A stretch of DNA of 64,000 bases from Lampropedia cohaerens (GTDB lineage: Bacteria; Pseudomonadota; Gammaproteobacteria; Burkholderiales; Burkholderiaceae_C), in contig NZ_LBNQ01000025.1 in NCBI RefSeq assembly GCF_001005215.1, positions 1-64,000 on the forward strand, in the 5' to 3' direction. How positions within the stretch are numbered: the stretch's first letter is position 1; each line of letters opens with the position of its first letter. The notes below the pieces were generated by a model. It searched no databases. It worked only from the letters and a program-made list of their open reading frames with translations, and was not told where the DNA came from. This document shows, in pieces, positions 17,387 through 26,729 of the stretch. The position numbers were made by a program, and so were the translations under genes.

Positions 17387-20065
17387 TCAGAACTTCATGT
17401 TCACGCTGGCAGTCACGCTGCGAGGCATCCCATAATTGCTTGCACTGGAATTCGTGAAATATTTCTTATCAAACAGGTTGCGCACATTGACGCCAACCGT
17501 GATGTTTTTATCGATGCGCCAGCGGGCCATCAGGTTATAGAGGGCATAGCTGCCCTGCCACCAGTAATAGCGGCCACCGTCATCCCCGATATATTGGATA
17601 TTATTGCGCCCGGCAGATTGCCAGTAAGCACCGCCACCAATGGTGAATTGGCGGCTGCTCCCAAAGTCGTAGCTGGTAAATATCTTGAACGAGTTTTTCG
17701 GAAAGAAGAACTGCGCCTCGAAATCCTCGCCCGTTTCAATGCCCCAGAAATCCGTGGGCATTTTCTGACGCTGATGCACATAGCCAGCCATGATCTGCCA
17801 ATGGGGGGTAATCTGGCCGGCGGCGTTCAGCTCGACTCCGTAGACCCTGTAACCGTTGAGGCCTACATATTCCGGAACATAGACGCCGGAATCCCGGGGA
17901 TACTCGACATAGCGATTGGTCTCGATCGGATAGTTGTCCTGCGTCATCGTGAAATACGTTGCTGCAAGATTGAGGCGGTTGTCGAAAAACCCGCCCTTGA
18001 AACCGGCCTCGATGGTGTCGGCCTTGAGCGGCTTGAGCCAGTCGCCATTGGCGTCAACGGCATAGTCCATTTCGAAGGCGTTGGGCTTCTCAACGCGCGC
18101 GTAGCCGACATAGGCGTTGACGCTGGGCGTCAGCTCGTAGATCAGGCCGCCGTAGGGCTGCAGGGTGGTGGGCTGGCTCACGAACCGCTCCCCTTTGCCG
18201 TAGCGAGCGCCGAGAATGACCTGCAAACGTTCAAGCGGGCGCAGGCGCACGGAGCCATAAATGCCCTTTTGCACTTGCTTGAAGTTGGAGATCCTGTAGG
18301 GCGTGTCCCAGGATGCGTTCACCCCGGTCAGCTTCCAGTTGGGGAGGTCGAGTGCGGGCAAGCCGATGTTGCCGTCGTTCCACAGGCTCGGGCGTATCCA
18401 GCCCTCGGTGCGCCACATGATGTGGTTAGGATCATCAACCTGCGCTTGCGAGTTGGGCCGGATGGGGCCACTCGTTACGGGCAGATAGTTGTAATTGGTG
18501 CGATCGGACTTGGTCTGGTTCGCACCAATGACGAAATCGTGCTGGCGGCCAAGCAGTTCGAAGTCGCCCTTGAGGTAGACGTCAAAGGCGTTGGTGGCGT
18601 TGTCATAGTGCTCGCGGCCCCAGAGGTAGCTGGCAACGTCCCAGTGGGGGAAGTACCACTGGGTGCCCATCGCGCCATAGAGGCGGTCGCTCTTGCTATC
18701 AAAGCGGTTGTAGGCGCCAACGATTTGCCAGTCGTTGGCAAACGTGTGATTGATGCTGGCGAAGATGTTGCGGTAGTCGAAATCGCGGTAACTCCACCGC
18801 GTCGCATTGTTGAAGCTGCGCCCCAGTTCGGTATTCGGATTCCTGATGTTGGTGGTGCGCCGGATGCCGTGTGGGCCCGCGCCATCGATGCGGCGCTTGA
18901 TCTGGCTTGCTCCCAGCGTGAGTCGGGTGACGGGCGTGGCATCAAGCTCGGTGATTGCATACAGCGCCGTGCCTCTGTGCTTGACACGATCGATGTACGC
19001 ATTGCCATGGTCGCCCGTGGCAACGATGCGGCCACGCCAGGTGCCGCTTTCATTGAGCGGGGAGGAAAAATCGAGCTCGGCACGCTTGTTGCCCCAGCTG
19101 CCGTATTGCAGGTTGGCCAGGATCTGGCGCTCGAACAGCGGCTTCTTGCGCACGAAGCTGAGGCTGGCCGATGGATCGCCCTGCCCTGTTGTCAAGCCCG
19201 TGGAGCCGCGAATGATATCGATGCGCTCGTAGAGGAAGGCATCCTGCATGCCCACTGCCGTGCGGTTGCTCTGATTGTTCTGGGCGCCGAATGCAGCGCC
19301 ATCGGTCATCAGGCCATCGATCTGAAAGCTGTTGATGGCAAAGCCGCGCGAGTAGTACTCGACCCGGCCTGCACCGGGAACGCCGTTCTCGATCGCCGTA
19401 ACACCTGGCGCTGCAGACAGGACCGCATCGATGCTGGTGAGGTTCATGTCCTGAATGAGTTTTTCGGTAAAGACGCTGATGGACTGTGGCGTTTCCTTGA
19501 GCGCCAGATCCAGCTTGGCCGCAGAGCTGCTCTGGCTGACGGTGTATTGGGTGGCAGATTCGATGGCCTGCGGCGAATCGAGCGTTGCGGCGATGGTGAC
19601 CTCGGGCAACGTATCGGCGTCTGCGGTGGTTGCCGCCTGACGGGCAACCTGTCGCATGCGCAAGGTGTATTCGCCACTTCCGATGGGCAACGCCTCAAGC
19701 CCTGTGCCATGCAACAGCTCCGCAAAACCCTGTTCGATGGTGTATTGGCCCTGCAGGCCATTGCTGCGCAGATCTGCGGTCAGTTCCGGCGAGAAAGACA
19801 GGTTGACGCCCGCCTGCCCGGCAAACTGTGTCAGCGCCTGTGTCAGGCTGCCGGCAGGCACATTGAATGTGCTGCGCTGGCTGACACTCCCGACCGGCAC
19901 CTGTGCATGACCGGGCGCTGGCACCAGGCCGATGGCGCCGACGAGTGCAAGCAGAAGCACGGAACATGTTGACCGCAGCGGAAGGCTCGCACAAGAAAAA
20001 GAACAATAACGCGCATCAACATGCGAATGAGATTCGATAACATCTAAAAATGCAGTTTTCTTCAT
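17387..20065 (-). CDS. TonB-dependent siderophore-type receptor with STN signalling domain
   Basis: An 892-residue outer-membrane transducer. A long signal peptide ends near APGHA-QV (54). A secretin/TonB N-terminal (STN) signalling domain spans about 66-136 (FNVPAGSLTQALTQFAGQAG). A TonB-box-like LPEVTIAA lies near 153-160, the plug near 175-320 (ETPQSISVFTEKLIQD) and a 22-strand barrel ends in SVNMKF. This FpvA/FecA-like layout means it can report ligand binding through FecR to FecI. The plug start and GQGDPSASLSFVRKKP favour the ferric-siderophore subfamily. The 50-residue stretch before signal cleavage is unusually long. It lies 400 bases after fecR and upstream of the cargo gene. Confidence 0.9.
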   Translation of the reverse strand: MKKTAFLDVIESHSHVDARYCSFSCASLPLRSTCSVLLLALVGAIGLVPAPGHAQVPVGSVSQRSTFNVPAGSLTQALTQFAGQAGVNLSFSPELTADLRSNGLQGQYTIEQGFAELLHGTGLEALPIGSGEYTLRMRQVARQAATTADADTLPEVTIAATLDSPQAIESATQYTVSQSSSAAKLDLALKETPQSISVFTEKLIQDMNLTSIDAVLSAAPGVTAIENGVPGAGRVEYYSRGFAINSFQIDGLMTDGAAFGAQNNQSNRTAVGMQDAFLYERIDIIRGSTGLTTGQGDPSASLSFVRKKPLFERQILANLQYGSWGNKRAELDFSSPLNESGTWRGRIVATGDHGNAYIDRVKHRGTALYAITELDATPVTRLTLGASQIKRRIDGAGPHGIRRTTNIRNPNTELGRSFNNATRWSYRDFDYRNIFASINHTFANDWQIVGAYNRFDSKSDRLYGAMGTQWYFPHWDVASYLWGREHYDNATNAFDVYLKGDFELLGRQHDFVIGANQTKSDRTNYNYLPVTSGPIRPNSQAQVDDPNHIMWRTEGWIRPSLWNDGNIGLPALDLPNWKLTGVNASWDTPYRISNFKQVQKGIYGSVRLRPLERLQVILGARYGKGERFVSQPTTLQPYGGLIYELTPSVNAYVGYARVEKPNAFEMDYAVDANGDWLKPLKADTIEAGFKGGFFDNRLNLAATYFTMTQDNYPIETNRYVEYPRDSGVYVPEYVGLNGYRVYGVELNAAGQITPHWQIMAGYVHQRQKMPTDFWGIETGEDFEAQFFFPKNSFKIFTSYDFGSSRQFTIGGGAYWQSAGRNNIQYIGDDGGRYYWWQGSYALYNLMARWRIDKNITVGVNVRNLFDKKYFTNSSASNYGMPRSVTASVNMKF

Positions 20066-20465
20066 GCTGGTTGCCAGGATTCGGCAAGTTCTTCGGTTAT
20101 GCCTGGTTGCACCGCCTGGAATACAGCAATTCCAAGCACGATGTAACCCGCAGCGCGCAAAGCGCTATTACTCCTCTTGCCGAACAAGGCCCCCGAAAAG
20201 TGCCAGGCTGGCCGCTCTTTTTTGTATCGATATGAAACAAGAACTGTAGCATGTCTTGTTCCTGCACTTGCGGGGATAGCACTCCACCGCGCAGAAAGCG
20301 GGCCACCATGAAGGCTGCCTGGACGGCGGCAGCTTCGCCATCACTGCCAAACTCGCTCTGCCAGGAATGGCGATTGCCTTGCCGCGCTCGCCATGGCAGC
20401 GGTGGTGCAATGGCGAGGGGCAAGCGGCTATCGTTGCGTGAATGCCCCCGCCGCAGGCAGCGTCA
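20066..20465. other. Gap between fecR and receptor with two palindromes
   Basis: No gene in 400 bases. Two inverted repeats stand out: AACAAGA / TCTTGTT (20236-20260, 11-base spacer) and TGGAAT-ACAGCA-ATTCCA (20117-20134), the latter about 50 bases before the receptor start. Either could be a regulatory site. No perfect Fur box was found by eye. Confidence 0.45.
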
Positions 20466-21539
20466 TCATTGCGCTTCGATGCGCGTCCAGTAAGGCAGGC
20501 GGCGAATGCGGATGGGCAGTGTGTTGGCCAGTGCTGAAAGAATCTTCTCCGTGTCATCAAGCTGAAACGCGCCGGACAGGCGCAGGCCCGCAACTTCCGG
20601 CGCGCACTGCAGCACACCCGAGCGATAGCGCGCCAGCTCACGCAGGAAATCATCCAGTCGCATGTCGTCGGCGTACAGCACCCCATCTATCCAACTGGGG
20701 GACGCCGACACGGGGCTGCCCCCGCGGCACACATGGTGCTGGTCGAACCAGACTTGCTGGCCCGGATGGACATGCAGCGCTGCCGTACCATTGCGTGGCG
20801 TGATGGCCACCACGTGCTCCAGCACATGCAGCGCGCACACTGTATCTTCCGGCGCCCATGCGGGAGGCGTTGCGCCAGATTCCCGGATGGATGGACCAGC
20901 GACAGCTGCCGAGAGAATACGCACGGCAAAGCGCGTACCAAGTGCCTGCATACGCCCCTGCCGCGTATGCACCATGAAGGGCCGGGAGGGTATTTGCGTG
21001 TCTTTCGCGGTCAACACCATGATCTCCCCCCGATAGAGCAGCAGGCTGCGTTCACTGCGATTGAAACGCAGGTCCATCGCCGTGGCGGTGTTGAGCACAA
21101 TATGGCTGCCATCGGGCAAAACAACCCTCTGCTGCTGGCCTGCGGCAGTGCTGTAATCTGCCTGCCAGGTTTGCCAGAGCTGGTGGCGGTGTACCTGCCA
21201 GCCCAGTGCGCCGATGACTCCAACGCCTGCGATGGATTTGAGCGTCGCCCGACGTGACGGGCGGCAGGCTGGCGTCAGCACGGGCAAGGCCAGTGCGGCA
21301 GGCACGCTGCCGAATTTGCCGCTGAGCTGCTGAGCCGCCTGCCACGCCTGACGGTGCGCTGGATGCGCATCACACCATGCCTGGAATTCGCGCTGCTGAC
21401 ACGCAGTGACCTGTCCCGAATGCAAGATCGCCAGCCATTGCGCTGCCTCGCGGATAACGTGCGCCGGATCTCTGGCAGGTGTGACGCCCGTGGCACCTGC
21501 ATTTTGGCCCGGAGAGTCGGAATCTGCCATGAACACCAT
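20466..21539 (-). CDS. fecR: FecR-family transmembrane regulator
   Basis: A 357-residue inner-membrane protein that passes the receptor signal to the sigma factor. The N-terminal cytosolic domain has the conserved AAQWLAILHSG and REFQAWCDAHPAHRQAWQ. One membrane segment lies near 99-116. The periplasmic FecR domain includes GQQQRVVLPDGSHIVLNTAT and YRGEIMV. The ATG at 21539 overlaps the last base of the sigma-factor stop (TGATG), so the two are coupled; ATG 21530 is an alternative. The symbol denotes the family. The signal is not necessarily ferric citrate. Confidence 0.88.
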   Translation of the reverse strand: MVFMADSDSPGQNAGATGVTPARDPAHVIREAAQWLAILHSGQVTACQQREFQAWCDAHPAHRQAWQAAQQLSGKFGSVPAALALPVLTPACRPSRRATLKSIAGVGVIGALGWQVHRHQLWQTWQADYSTAAGQQQRVVLPDGSHIVLNTATAMDLRFNRSERSLLLYRGEIMVLTAKDTQIPSRPFMVHTRQGRMQALGTRFAVRILSAAVAGPSIRESGATPPAWAPEDTVCALHVLEHVVAITPRNGTAALHVHPGQQVWFDQHHVCRGGSPVSASPSWIDGVLYADDMRLDDFLRELARYRSGVLQCAPEVAGLRLSGAFQLDDTEKILSALANTLPIRIRRLPYWTRIEAQ

Positions 21540-22066
21540 CAAGCCAAATTCTGAGATGCCAGCATGGCTGTGAGGCAGACTTCGAACGCCCGCTCCATGT
21601 GACGCTTTACGGTTCGCTCGGAGATCTTCAGGCGCTGCGCGATGTCCTTGTAGGTCAGCCCTTCAATCTGCGAGAGCAGGAACACATGGCGCGCCATTTC
21701 AGGCAGTGTCGCCAGCATGGCATCGAGCTCCTGGAGCGTCTGCCAGACAGCCAGACGCTCTTCTTCGGAAGACAGGATTTGCGGTGGCAGCGCCGCTAGG
21801 GTCTCCAGCCAAGCCTGCTCGATGACCTGTCGGCGCCAGTGGTCGTTGACCAGGCCCTTGGCAATGGTGCAGAGGTAGGCGCGGGGCTGCTGCAATTGCT
21901 CGGCGGGAACTCGTCGGGCGAGCAGACGGACAAAGGTGTCCTGCATCAGCTCCGCGGCTATCTCGGAGTTTTGCACCCGTCTTTGTACCCAGGACTGCAA
22001 CCACGAACCATTTTGCTGGTACAGCGCAGCAATCAGATCGGAAGATGTGGAAACTTGCATCTGCAT
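21539..22066 (-). CDS. fecI: FecI-type ECF sigma factor
   Basis: A 175-residue ECF sigma factor. Region 2 runs DLIAALYQQNGSWLQSWVQRR...AAELMQDTFVRLLARR. Region 4 is LPEMARHVFLLSQIEGLTYKDIAQRLKISERTVKRHMERA with a clear helix-turn-helix. ATG 22066 gives the usual FecI length. A TTG at 22117 would add 17 residues and lacks a ribosome site, as does the ATG. The immediate fecR overlap and the STN receptor downstream indicate that it transcribes the receptor, and possibly the cargo-lipoprotein-Slam genes. Confidence 0.88.
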   Translation of the reverse strand: MQMQVSTSSDLIAALYQQNGSWLQSWVQRRVQNSEIAAELMQDTFVRLLARRVPAEQLQQPRAYLCTIAKGLVNDHWRRQVIEQAWLETLAALPPQILSSEEERLAVWQTLQELDAMLATLPEMARHVFLLSQIEGLTYKDIAQRLKISERTVKRHMERAFEVCLTAMLASQNLA

Positions 22067-22427
22067 GCTCGGCAAGAGCGATGAATTCGCAACGAAGCGC
22101 CACTGGCTAGAAAGCAATATGCATCATGGCTGGGGTGAATGCGCGGCTGTCAGCCAGCATCGAACACGGGGGTGCCGGCAGGCTGGCATTCGCGCGGTTG
22201 CCATTATTACAGGTTGCTTTGATACAAATGGCTACATCGCCGATAGAACGGCTGGCATAAAACCTGATTGGCACGGCCTGACCAGTCTTGGGGCGAAGTC
22301 CAGGTTCCACGGCCATGCCTGGTCTCCTTCGGGCGCGCCAACTCCAGCGCCAGGACGGCGTCAAAGCAGGCCTTGCCACGCAGTCCCCGGACCGATGGCG
22401 CGAAGTGCGAGGACCTCGCGGCCACGA
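22067..22427. other. Spacer upstream of fecI
   Basis: 361 bases without a gene between the M20 peptidase end and fecI. It should contain the fecI promoter, probably iron-controlled. An AT-rich TGTAATAATGG (minus strand, about 22202-22212) could be a -10 region, but no full promoter or Fur site is convincing. Confidence 0.4.
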
Positions 22428-23669
22428 TTACTGCAGCAGATCCAGCAAGCTGCGCGCCACCACCTTGGTGGCGCGGCGCAGGTCTTCCAGGGCGAGGCGC
22501 TCGTCGGCGCGCTTGGCGTTGGACTCCAGCACCGTGCGCGGGCCAGCGCCATAGATCACGCCGGGAATGCCATGCTGCACGTACAGGCGCACGTCGGTGT
22601 ACAGCGGAGTGCCCTTGACCGGTATCTCCTCGCCGAACACGGCCTGCCCGTGCGCGGTGAGCGCCCGCACCAGCGGGGCATTGCCCGGCAGTGGCTGCAT
22701 GGCGTGGGCCAGCAGCAGGCGGCGCAGTTCCAATTGCACACCGGCGCACTCGGCGGCTTTTTCCTCGATCAAGGCGCGCAGTTGCGCCTCCACCTGCGCC
22801 GGGTCTTCTTCGGGAATCATGCGGCGATCGAGCTTGAACACCACCTTTCCGGGCACGACATTGGTGTTGGTGCCGCCTTCGATGCGCCCGACGTTCAGGT
22901 AGGGATGAGTGATGCCTGGCACCTGCGAGCGCAGCTGGCGCAACCGGTCGTTTTCCGCATAGAGTGCGCTCAGGATGTGCACGGCCGCCTGCAGGGCATC
23001 GACGCCGGTGTCGGGAATGGCCGCATGCGCTGCCCTGCCCTGCACCGTCACCTCCATCTGCAGGCAGCCGTTGTGGGCGGTCACCACTTCGTACGAAAAG
23101 CCAGCTGCCAGCAGCAGGTCCGGCCTGGTCAGCCCCTGACGCAGCAGCCAGCCAGGGCCCAGCTCGCCACCGAACTCCTCGTCATAGGTGAAATGCAGCT
23201 CCACCGCCCCCTGGCTGGGTCTGGCGACGGCCTCCAATGCGCGCGTGGCAAAGGTGTAGGTGGCGAAATCGCTTTTGCTAACGGCGGCAGCGCGGCCATA
23301 GAGAAAGCCGTCCTCGATTTCGGCACCATAGGGGTCATGCCGCCAGCCCTCGCCAGGGGGCACCACGTCACCATGCGCATTGAGCGCGATGGTGCGTCCC
23401 TGGCCATAGCGGCGCCGCACGATGAGGTTGGTGATGGACTGCATGCCCTGCGCCCGCACCGCTTCATCAGGAACAGGATGCTTTTCAACGTCCAGCCCCA
23501 TGGCCTGCAACAGCTCGGCCGTGCGCTCGGCATGCGGCGCGTTGTTGCCCGGCGGCGTATCAGTGGGCACGCGCACCAGTTCCTGGAGAAAGGCGACCTG
23601 CTCGTCAAAATGGGCGTCCACCCAGGCATCGAGCTGCGCGTAGAGGGCTTGATTGGCGGAGTTTGTCAT
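22428..23669 (-). CDS. M20 family metallopeptidase / deacylase
   Basis: 413 residues of the ArgE/DapE/CPG2 superfamily, zinc hydrolases of N-acyl amino acids or dipeptides. Metal-binding motifs are visible: ALNAHGDVVPPGEGW (His, Asp), FTYDEEFGGELG (Glu-Glu pair) and the dimerisation domain with VQGRAAHAAIPDTGVDA. ATG 23669 follows GAGAG at good spacing; an ATG 21 bases earlier is possible. It starts 28 bases after the UraD-AllC fusion and is probably the last gene of that operon, so a role in amide-nitrogen recovery is plausible but unproven. Confidence 0.8.
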   Translation of the reverse strand: MTNSANQALYAQLDAWVDAHFDEQVAFLQELVRVPTDTPPGNNAPHAERTAELLQAMGLDVEKHPVPDEAVRAQGMQSITNLIVRRRYGQGRTIALNAHGDVVPPGEGWRHDPYGAEIEDGFLYGRAAAVSKSDFATYTFATRALEAVARPSQGAVELHFTYDEEFGGELGPGWLLRQGLTRPDLLLAAGFSYEVVTAHNGCLQMEVTVQGRAAHAAIPDTGVDALQAAVHILSALYAENDRLRQLRSQVPGITHPYLNVGRIEGGTNTNVVPGKVVFKLDRRMIPEEDPAQVEAQLRALIEEKAAECAGVQLELRRLLLAHAMQPLPGNAPLVRALTAHGQAVFGEEIPVKGTPLYTDVRLYVQHGIPGVIYGAGPRTVLESNAKRADERLALEDLRRATKVVARSLLDLLQ

Positions 23670-23696
23670 GTCTCTCGGTGGTAGGTCCATCGTTTT

Positions 23697-25505
23697 TCAG
23701 CGGGGTTGCTGCACCGCGTCCTCCAGCAAGGTGCTGAAGGCGTCGATGGCGAGCTGGATGTCATCGCTTGTCGAGCTCTCCAGCGGATTGTGGCTGATGC
23801 CGGCATTTTCACCGCGCACGAACAGCATCGCCTGCGGCAGGATCTGGTGCAGCATCATCGCGTCGTGACCGGCGCCGCTGGGCATGCGATGCACCGGCAG
23901 ACCAAGGGCAGCAACGGCGCGTTCCCAGCGCTGCTGCCAGGTCGGCGCACTGGGCGCGGCGGCAGCGCGCATGGTCTCACGCACGGTGTGGCTAACACCA
24001 CGGCGCTGGCAGATGCGCTCCAGTTCCTTGAACACGTCACTGGCCAGCGCATCGCGCTGGGCGTCCGTCGGCGCACGCAGGTCCAGCGAAAAGCGACAAC
24101 GCCCGGGAATCACGTTGACGGCACCATTGGGCACCTCCAGCATGCCCACGGTGGCCACGGAATCGCCATCGCCCAGCGCGCGACGCTCGATCGCCAGCAT
24201 CCATTCGGCCACCGCCGCTGCGGCGTCATGGCGCGCGGCCATCGGCGTGGTGCCTGCGTGGCTGGCTCGGCCGGCCACTTCGCCGACGTAGCGAAGACTG
24301 CCGTTGATGGATGTCACCACCGCCAGCGGCAGCCCCAGCGCGTTGAGCACCGGGCCCTGCTCGATGTGCACCTCCACATAGCCCAGATAGTCTGCCGGGT
24401 TGCGCGCCAGGCCGGCAATGCCGCTGACGCTCAAACCTGCGCCCTGAATCGCCTCGCGCAGGCTGATGCCCTGCGCATCGCGTAGTTCGAGCCAAGCAGG
24501 ATCGAAGCGCCCGGCCAGCGGGCTGGAGCCAATGAAGGTGGCGGGAAAGCGCTGGCCTTCCTCCTCGGCAAAGGCCACCAGTTCAATACCAAAAGGCAGC
24601 CGACGCCCCGCATGGGCCAGCCGCGCCACCGCCTGCATGGCCACGACGATGCCCAGCCTGCCATCGTATTTGCCGCCGTTGGGTACGGTGTCGTAGTGCG
24701 AGCCGGTCAGCAGATAGGGCGCGCCGTCCTGCGCGGGGCGGTAGCGCCCCACCACGTTGCCGACGGCGTCGATGGAGACATCGTCAAAGCCGCTCTCGCG
24801 CATCCAGTGCGACAGCCGCTGGGCGCAGGCGCGGTGTGCCTCGCTCAGGTAAGTCACCGTCAATTCGCCGCGCTCGGCATAGGGCGGCTCGCTGAACTGG
24901 GCCAGCTGCTCCAGCCAGTCCCACGCGGCGTTGCCCTGCGCGGGCGTGTAGCCAAAGCGGTCGTTCAGGCGCAGCTCGGCAATGCGGTGAATGTTGCGCA
25001 ACGCCTCGTCGAACTCGAAATCCGGATGGTTGGCAAGACGCCGCTCGAAGGTGGCGAGTATCTGCGCCTTGGAAAGGCCGTCGCCACGCGGGCCGCGCAC
25101 TGCAAGAATGAACGGAAAGCCAAAGCGTGCACGGTAGTCGGCGTTGAGCTGCTGGATGCGCTGCAGTTCCTCAGGCGTGCAGGCAGTCAGGCCCGCCTTG
25201 TTCTGCTCGTTAGTGGATTCGGCCGTCAGCGCATCGGCCTGCATCGCCTTGCCGGCCAGCTCGGGGTGGGCGCAGATCAAGGCCATCTGGCGCTCGCGCG
25301 GCGCTGCCTGCACGACCTCGACCAGCGCCCGCTTGAGCGCCGCCAGCGAGGCATAGCCCTGCGCGGGCCGGGCGCCGATAGCGGCCTCGGCAATCCAGGG
25401 GGAATGTTCATAAATACCCGCCAGCATGGCCGAGGCCTCGGCCGGCGCTGCGGCGTTGAGCGCTGCCAGCGATAACGGGTGGGACAGGGAAGGATCAAGA
25501 CTCAC
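23697..25505 (-). CDS. Bifunctional OHCU decarboxylase (UraD) - allantoate amidohydrolase (AllC)
   Basis: 602 residues made of two enzymes of one pathway. Residues 1 to about 185 are UraD-like (2-oxo-4-hydroxy-4-carboxy-5-ureidoimidazoline decarboxylase): the catalytic His80 sits in CAHPELAGKA and FPFILAVRG is typical. From about 195 an M20 allantoate amidohydrolase follows: LTGSHYDTVPNGGKYDGRLG, AFAEEEGQRFP, EVHIEQGPVL and SGAGHDAMML carry the metal and substrate residues. The two halves make S-allantoin and hydrolyse allantoate, while the PuuE allantoinase upstream does the step between. The GTG start at 25505 overlaps the puuE stop (GTGA). Confidence 0.9.
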   Translation of the reverse strand: MSLDPSLSHPLSLAALNAAAPAEASAMLAGIYEHSPWIAEAAIGARPAQGYASLAALKRALVEVVQAAPRERQMALICAHPELAGKAMQADALTAESTNEQNKAGLTACTPEELQRIQQLNADYRARFGFPFILAVRGPRGDGLSKAQILATFERRLANHPDFEFDEALRNIHRIAELRLNDRFGYTPAQGNAAWDWLEQLAQFSEPPYAERGELTVTYLSEAHRACAQRLSHWMRESGFDDVSIDAVGNVVGRYRPAQDGAPYLLTGSHYDTVPNGGKYDGRLGIVVAMQAVARLAHAGRRLPFGIELVAFAEEEGQRFPATFIGSSPLAGRFDPAWLELRDAQGISLREAIQGAGLSVSGIAGLARNPADYLGYVEVHIEQGPVLNALGLPLAVVTSINGSLRYVGEVAGRASHAGTTPMAARHDAAAAVAEWMLAIERRALGDGDSVATVGMLEVPNGAVNVIPGRCRFSLDLRAPTDAQRDALASDVFKELERICQRRGVSHTVRETMRAAAAPSAPTWQQRWERAVAALGLPVHRMPSGAGHDAMMLHQILPQAMLFVRGENAGISHNPLESSTSDDIQLAIDAFSTLLEDAVQQPR

Positions 25506-26455
25506 GATGCGGATGCTCCGGAAACAAACGGATGGGTGGCATGCCAGTGGCGGGCAATGTCGACACGCCGCGCCACCCACACGCCATCAAAGCGCGCGAT
25601 GTGGTCAAGAAACCGCTGCAACGCCACGATGCGCCCGGGCCGCCCGAGCAGCCGGCAGTGCATGCCGATGCTCATCATGCGCGGCGTCTCTGCCCCTTCG
25701 GAATACAGCGCGTCAAAGGTATCGCGCATGTAGGCAAAAAACGGCTCGGCATGCGAGTAGCCCTGTGGCAGCGCAAAACGCATGTCGTTGCAGTCCAGCG
25801 TATAGGGCACGATCAGCTGCGGCACCTTGGTGCCATCGGACTTTTGCACCAGCATCCAGAACGGCAGGTCGTCGCCGTAGTAGTCGCTGTCATAGAGAAA
25901 GCCGCCGTAGTCCGCCACCAGCTGACGCGTGTTCGGGCTGTCGCGTCCGGTGTACCAGCCCAGCGGGCGCTCACCCATGAGCTGCTGCATCAGCGCCATG
26001 GCCTGCTGCATGTCGGCGCGCTCGCGCTCTTGCGGCACGTCCTGGTAGTGGATCCACTTCAGGCCGTGGCAGGCGATCTCATGGCCAGCCTCCCGAAACG
26101 CTGCCAGCACATCCGGATTGCGCTGCAGCGCGGTGGCCACGCCGAAGACCGTCAGCGGCAGCTGACGCTGCTCGAACTCGCGCAGGATGCGCCACACGCC
26201 CACGCGCGCACCATACTCATAGATGCCCTCCATGCTCATGTGGCGTGCCGGATAGGCGGCAGGGTTGAACATTTCCGAGAGAAACTGCTCGCTGGCAGCA
26301 TCGCCGTGCAGCACGCAGTTCTCACCGCCCTCCTCATAGTTCAACACGAACTGCACGGCAATGCGGGCCTTGCCGGGCCATTGCGCCTGGGGCGGATTTC
26401 TGCCATATCCCACAAGGTCACGCGGATAGGTGGCAGTGCTGTCGTAGTAAGTCAT
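25502..26455 (-). CDS. puuE: Allantoinase PuuE (polysaccharide-deacetylase fold)
   Basis: 317 residues of the cofactor-independent allantoinase family, which opens the allantoin ring to allantoate. The family-specific [14 protein letters not shown] near residue 35, [19 protein letters not shown] and [15 protein letters not shown] identify it against ordinary deacetylases. The ATG at 26455 ([14 protein letters not shown]) is conserved in position; upstream in-frame sequence has no protein character. It is the first gene of the minus-strand unit, overlaps the fusion gene by 4 bases, and diverges from the HIU hydrolase gene across 274 bases. Confidence 0.93.
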   Translation of the reverse strand: MTYYDSTATYPRDLVGYGRNPPQAQWPGKARIAVQFVLNYEEGGENCVLHGDAASEQFLSEMFNPAAYPARHMSMEGIYEYGARVGVWRILREFEQRQLPLTVFGVATALQRNPDVLAAFREAGHEIACHGLKWIHYQDVPQERERADMQQAMALMQQLMGERPLGWYTGRDSPNTRQLVADYGGFLYDSDYYGDDLPFWMLVQKSDGTKVPQLIVPYTLDCNDMRFALPQGYSHAEPFFAYMRDTFDALYSEGAETPRMMSIGMHCRLLGRPGRIVALQRFLDHIARFDGVWVARRVDIARHWHATHPFVSGASAS

Positions 26456-26729
26456 GGAAAAACGTCGAAAATGCGGGCGCGGCCGCAGCGTCGGTCGCAG
26501 CGCGCCGCCACACCACCGCGCCACCGCGATCAAAAAAACAATGAAAAGCGTTGCAGAGCAACCAATGGTACGCGTCGGCCCGCACGGGGAACCGCGAAGG
26601 CCGCGACAGCGTTGCCGCGTCTGCGGCCAGCTGACCTGCAAGGATCACGCCTGGCCGCGCGCACTGCCTTTGTCGTGGCACAGATCGTGCGCGGCGCGCA
26701 TCCATCCCCTTCAACGACAAGGAGCTTCC

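Noticed and set aside
17594-19972. 792-codon open frame opposite the TonB receptor
   Set aside because: Antisense shadow of a GC-rich gene; the receptor on the other strand has full domain support and this frame has no recognisable protein pattern.
20466-22427. Fur box upstream of fecI or the receptor
   Set aside because: No 19-base GATAATGAT-type palindrome could be found by eye; iron control remains likely but is not shown.
21936-23684. 582-codon open frame opposite the M20 peptidase and fecI
   Set aside because: Runs across two real genes and a spacer with no domain; shadow.
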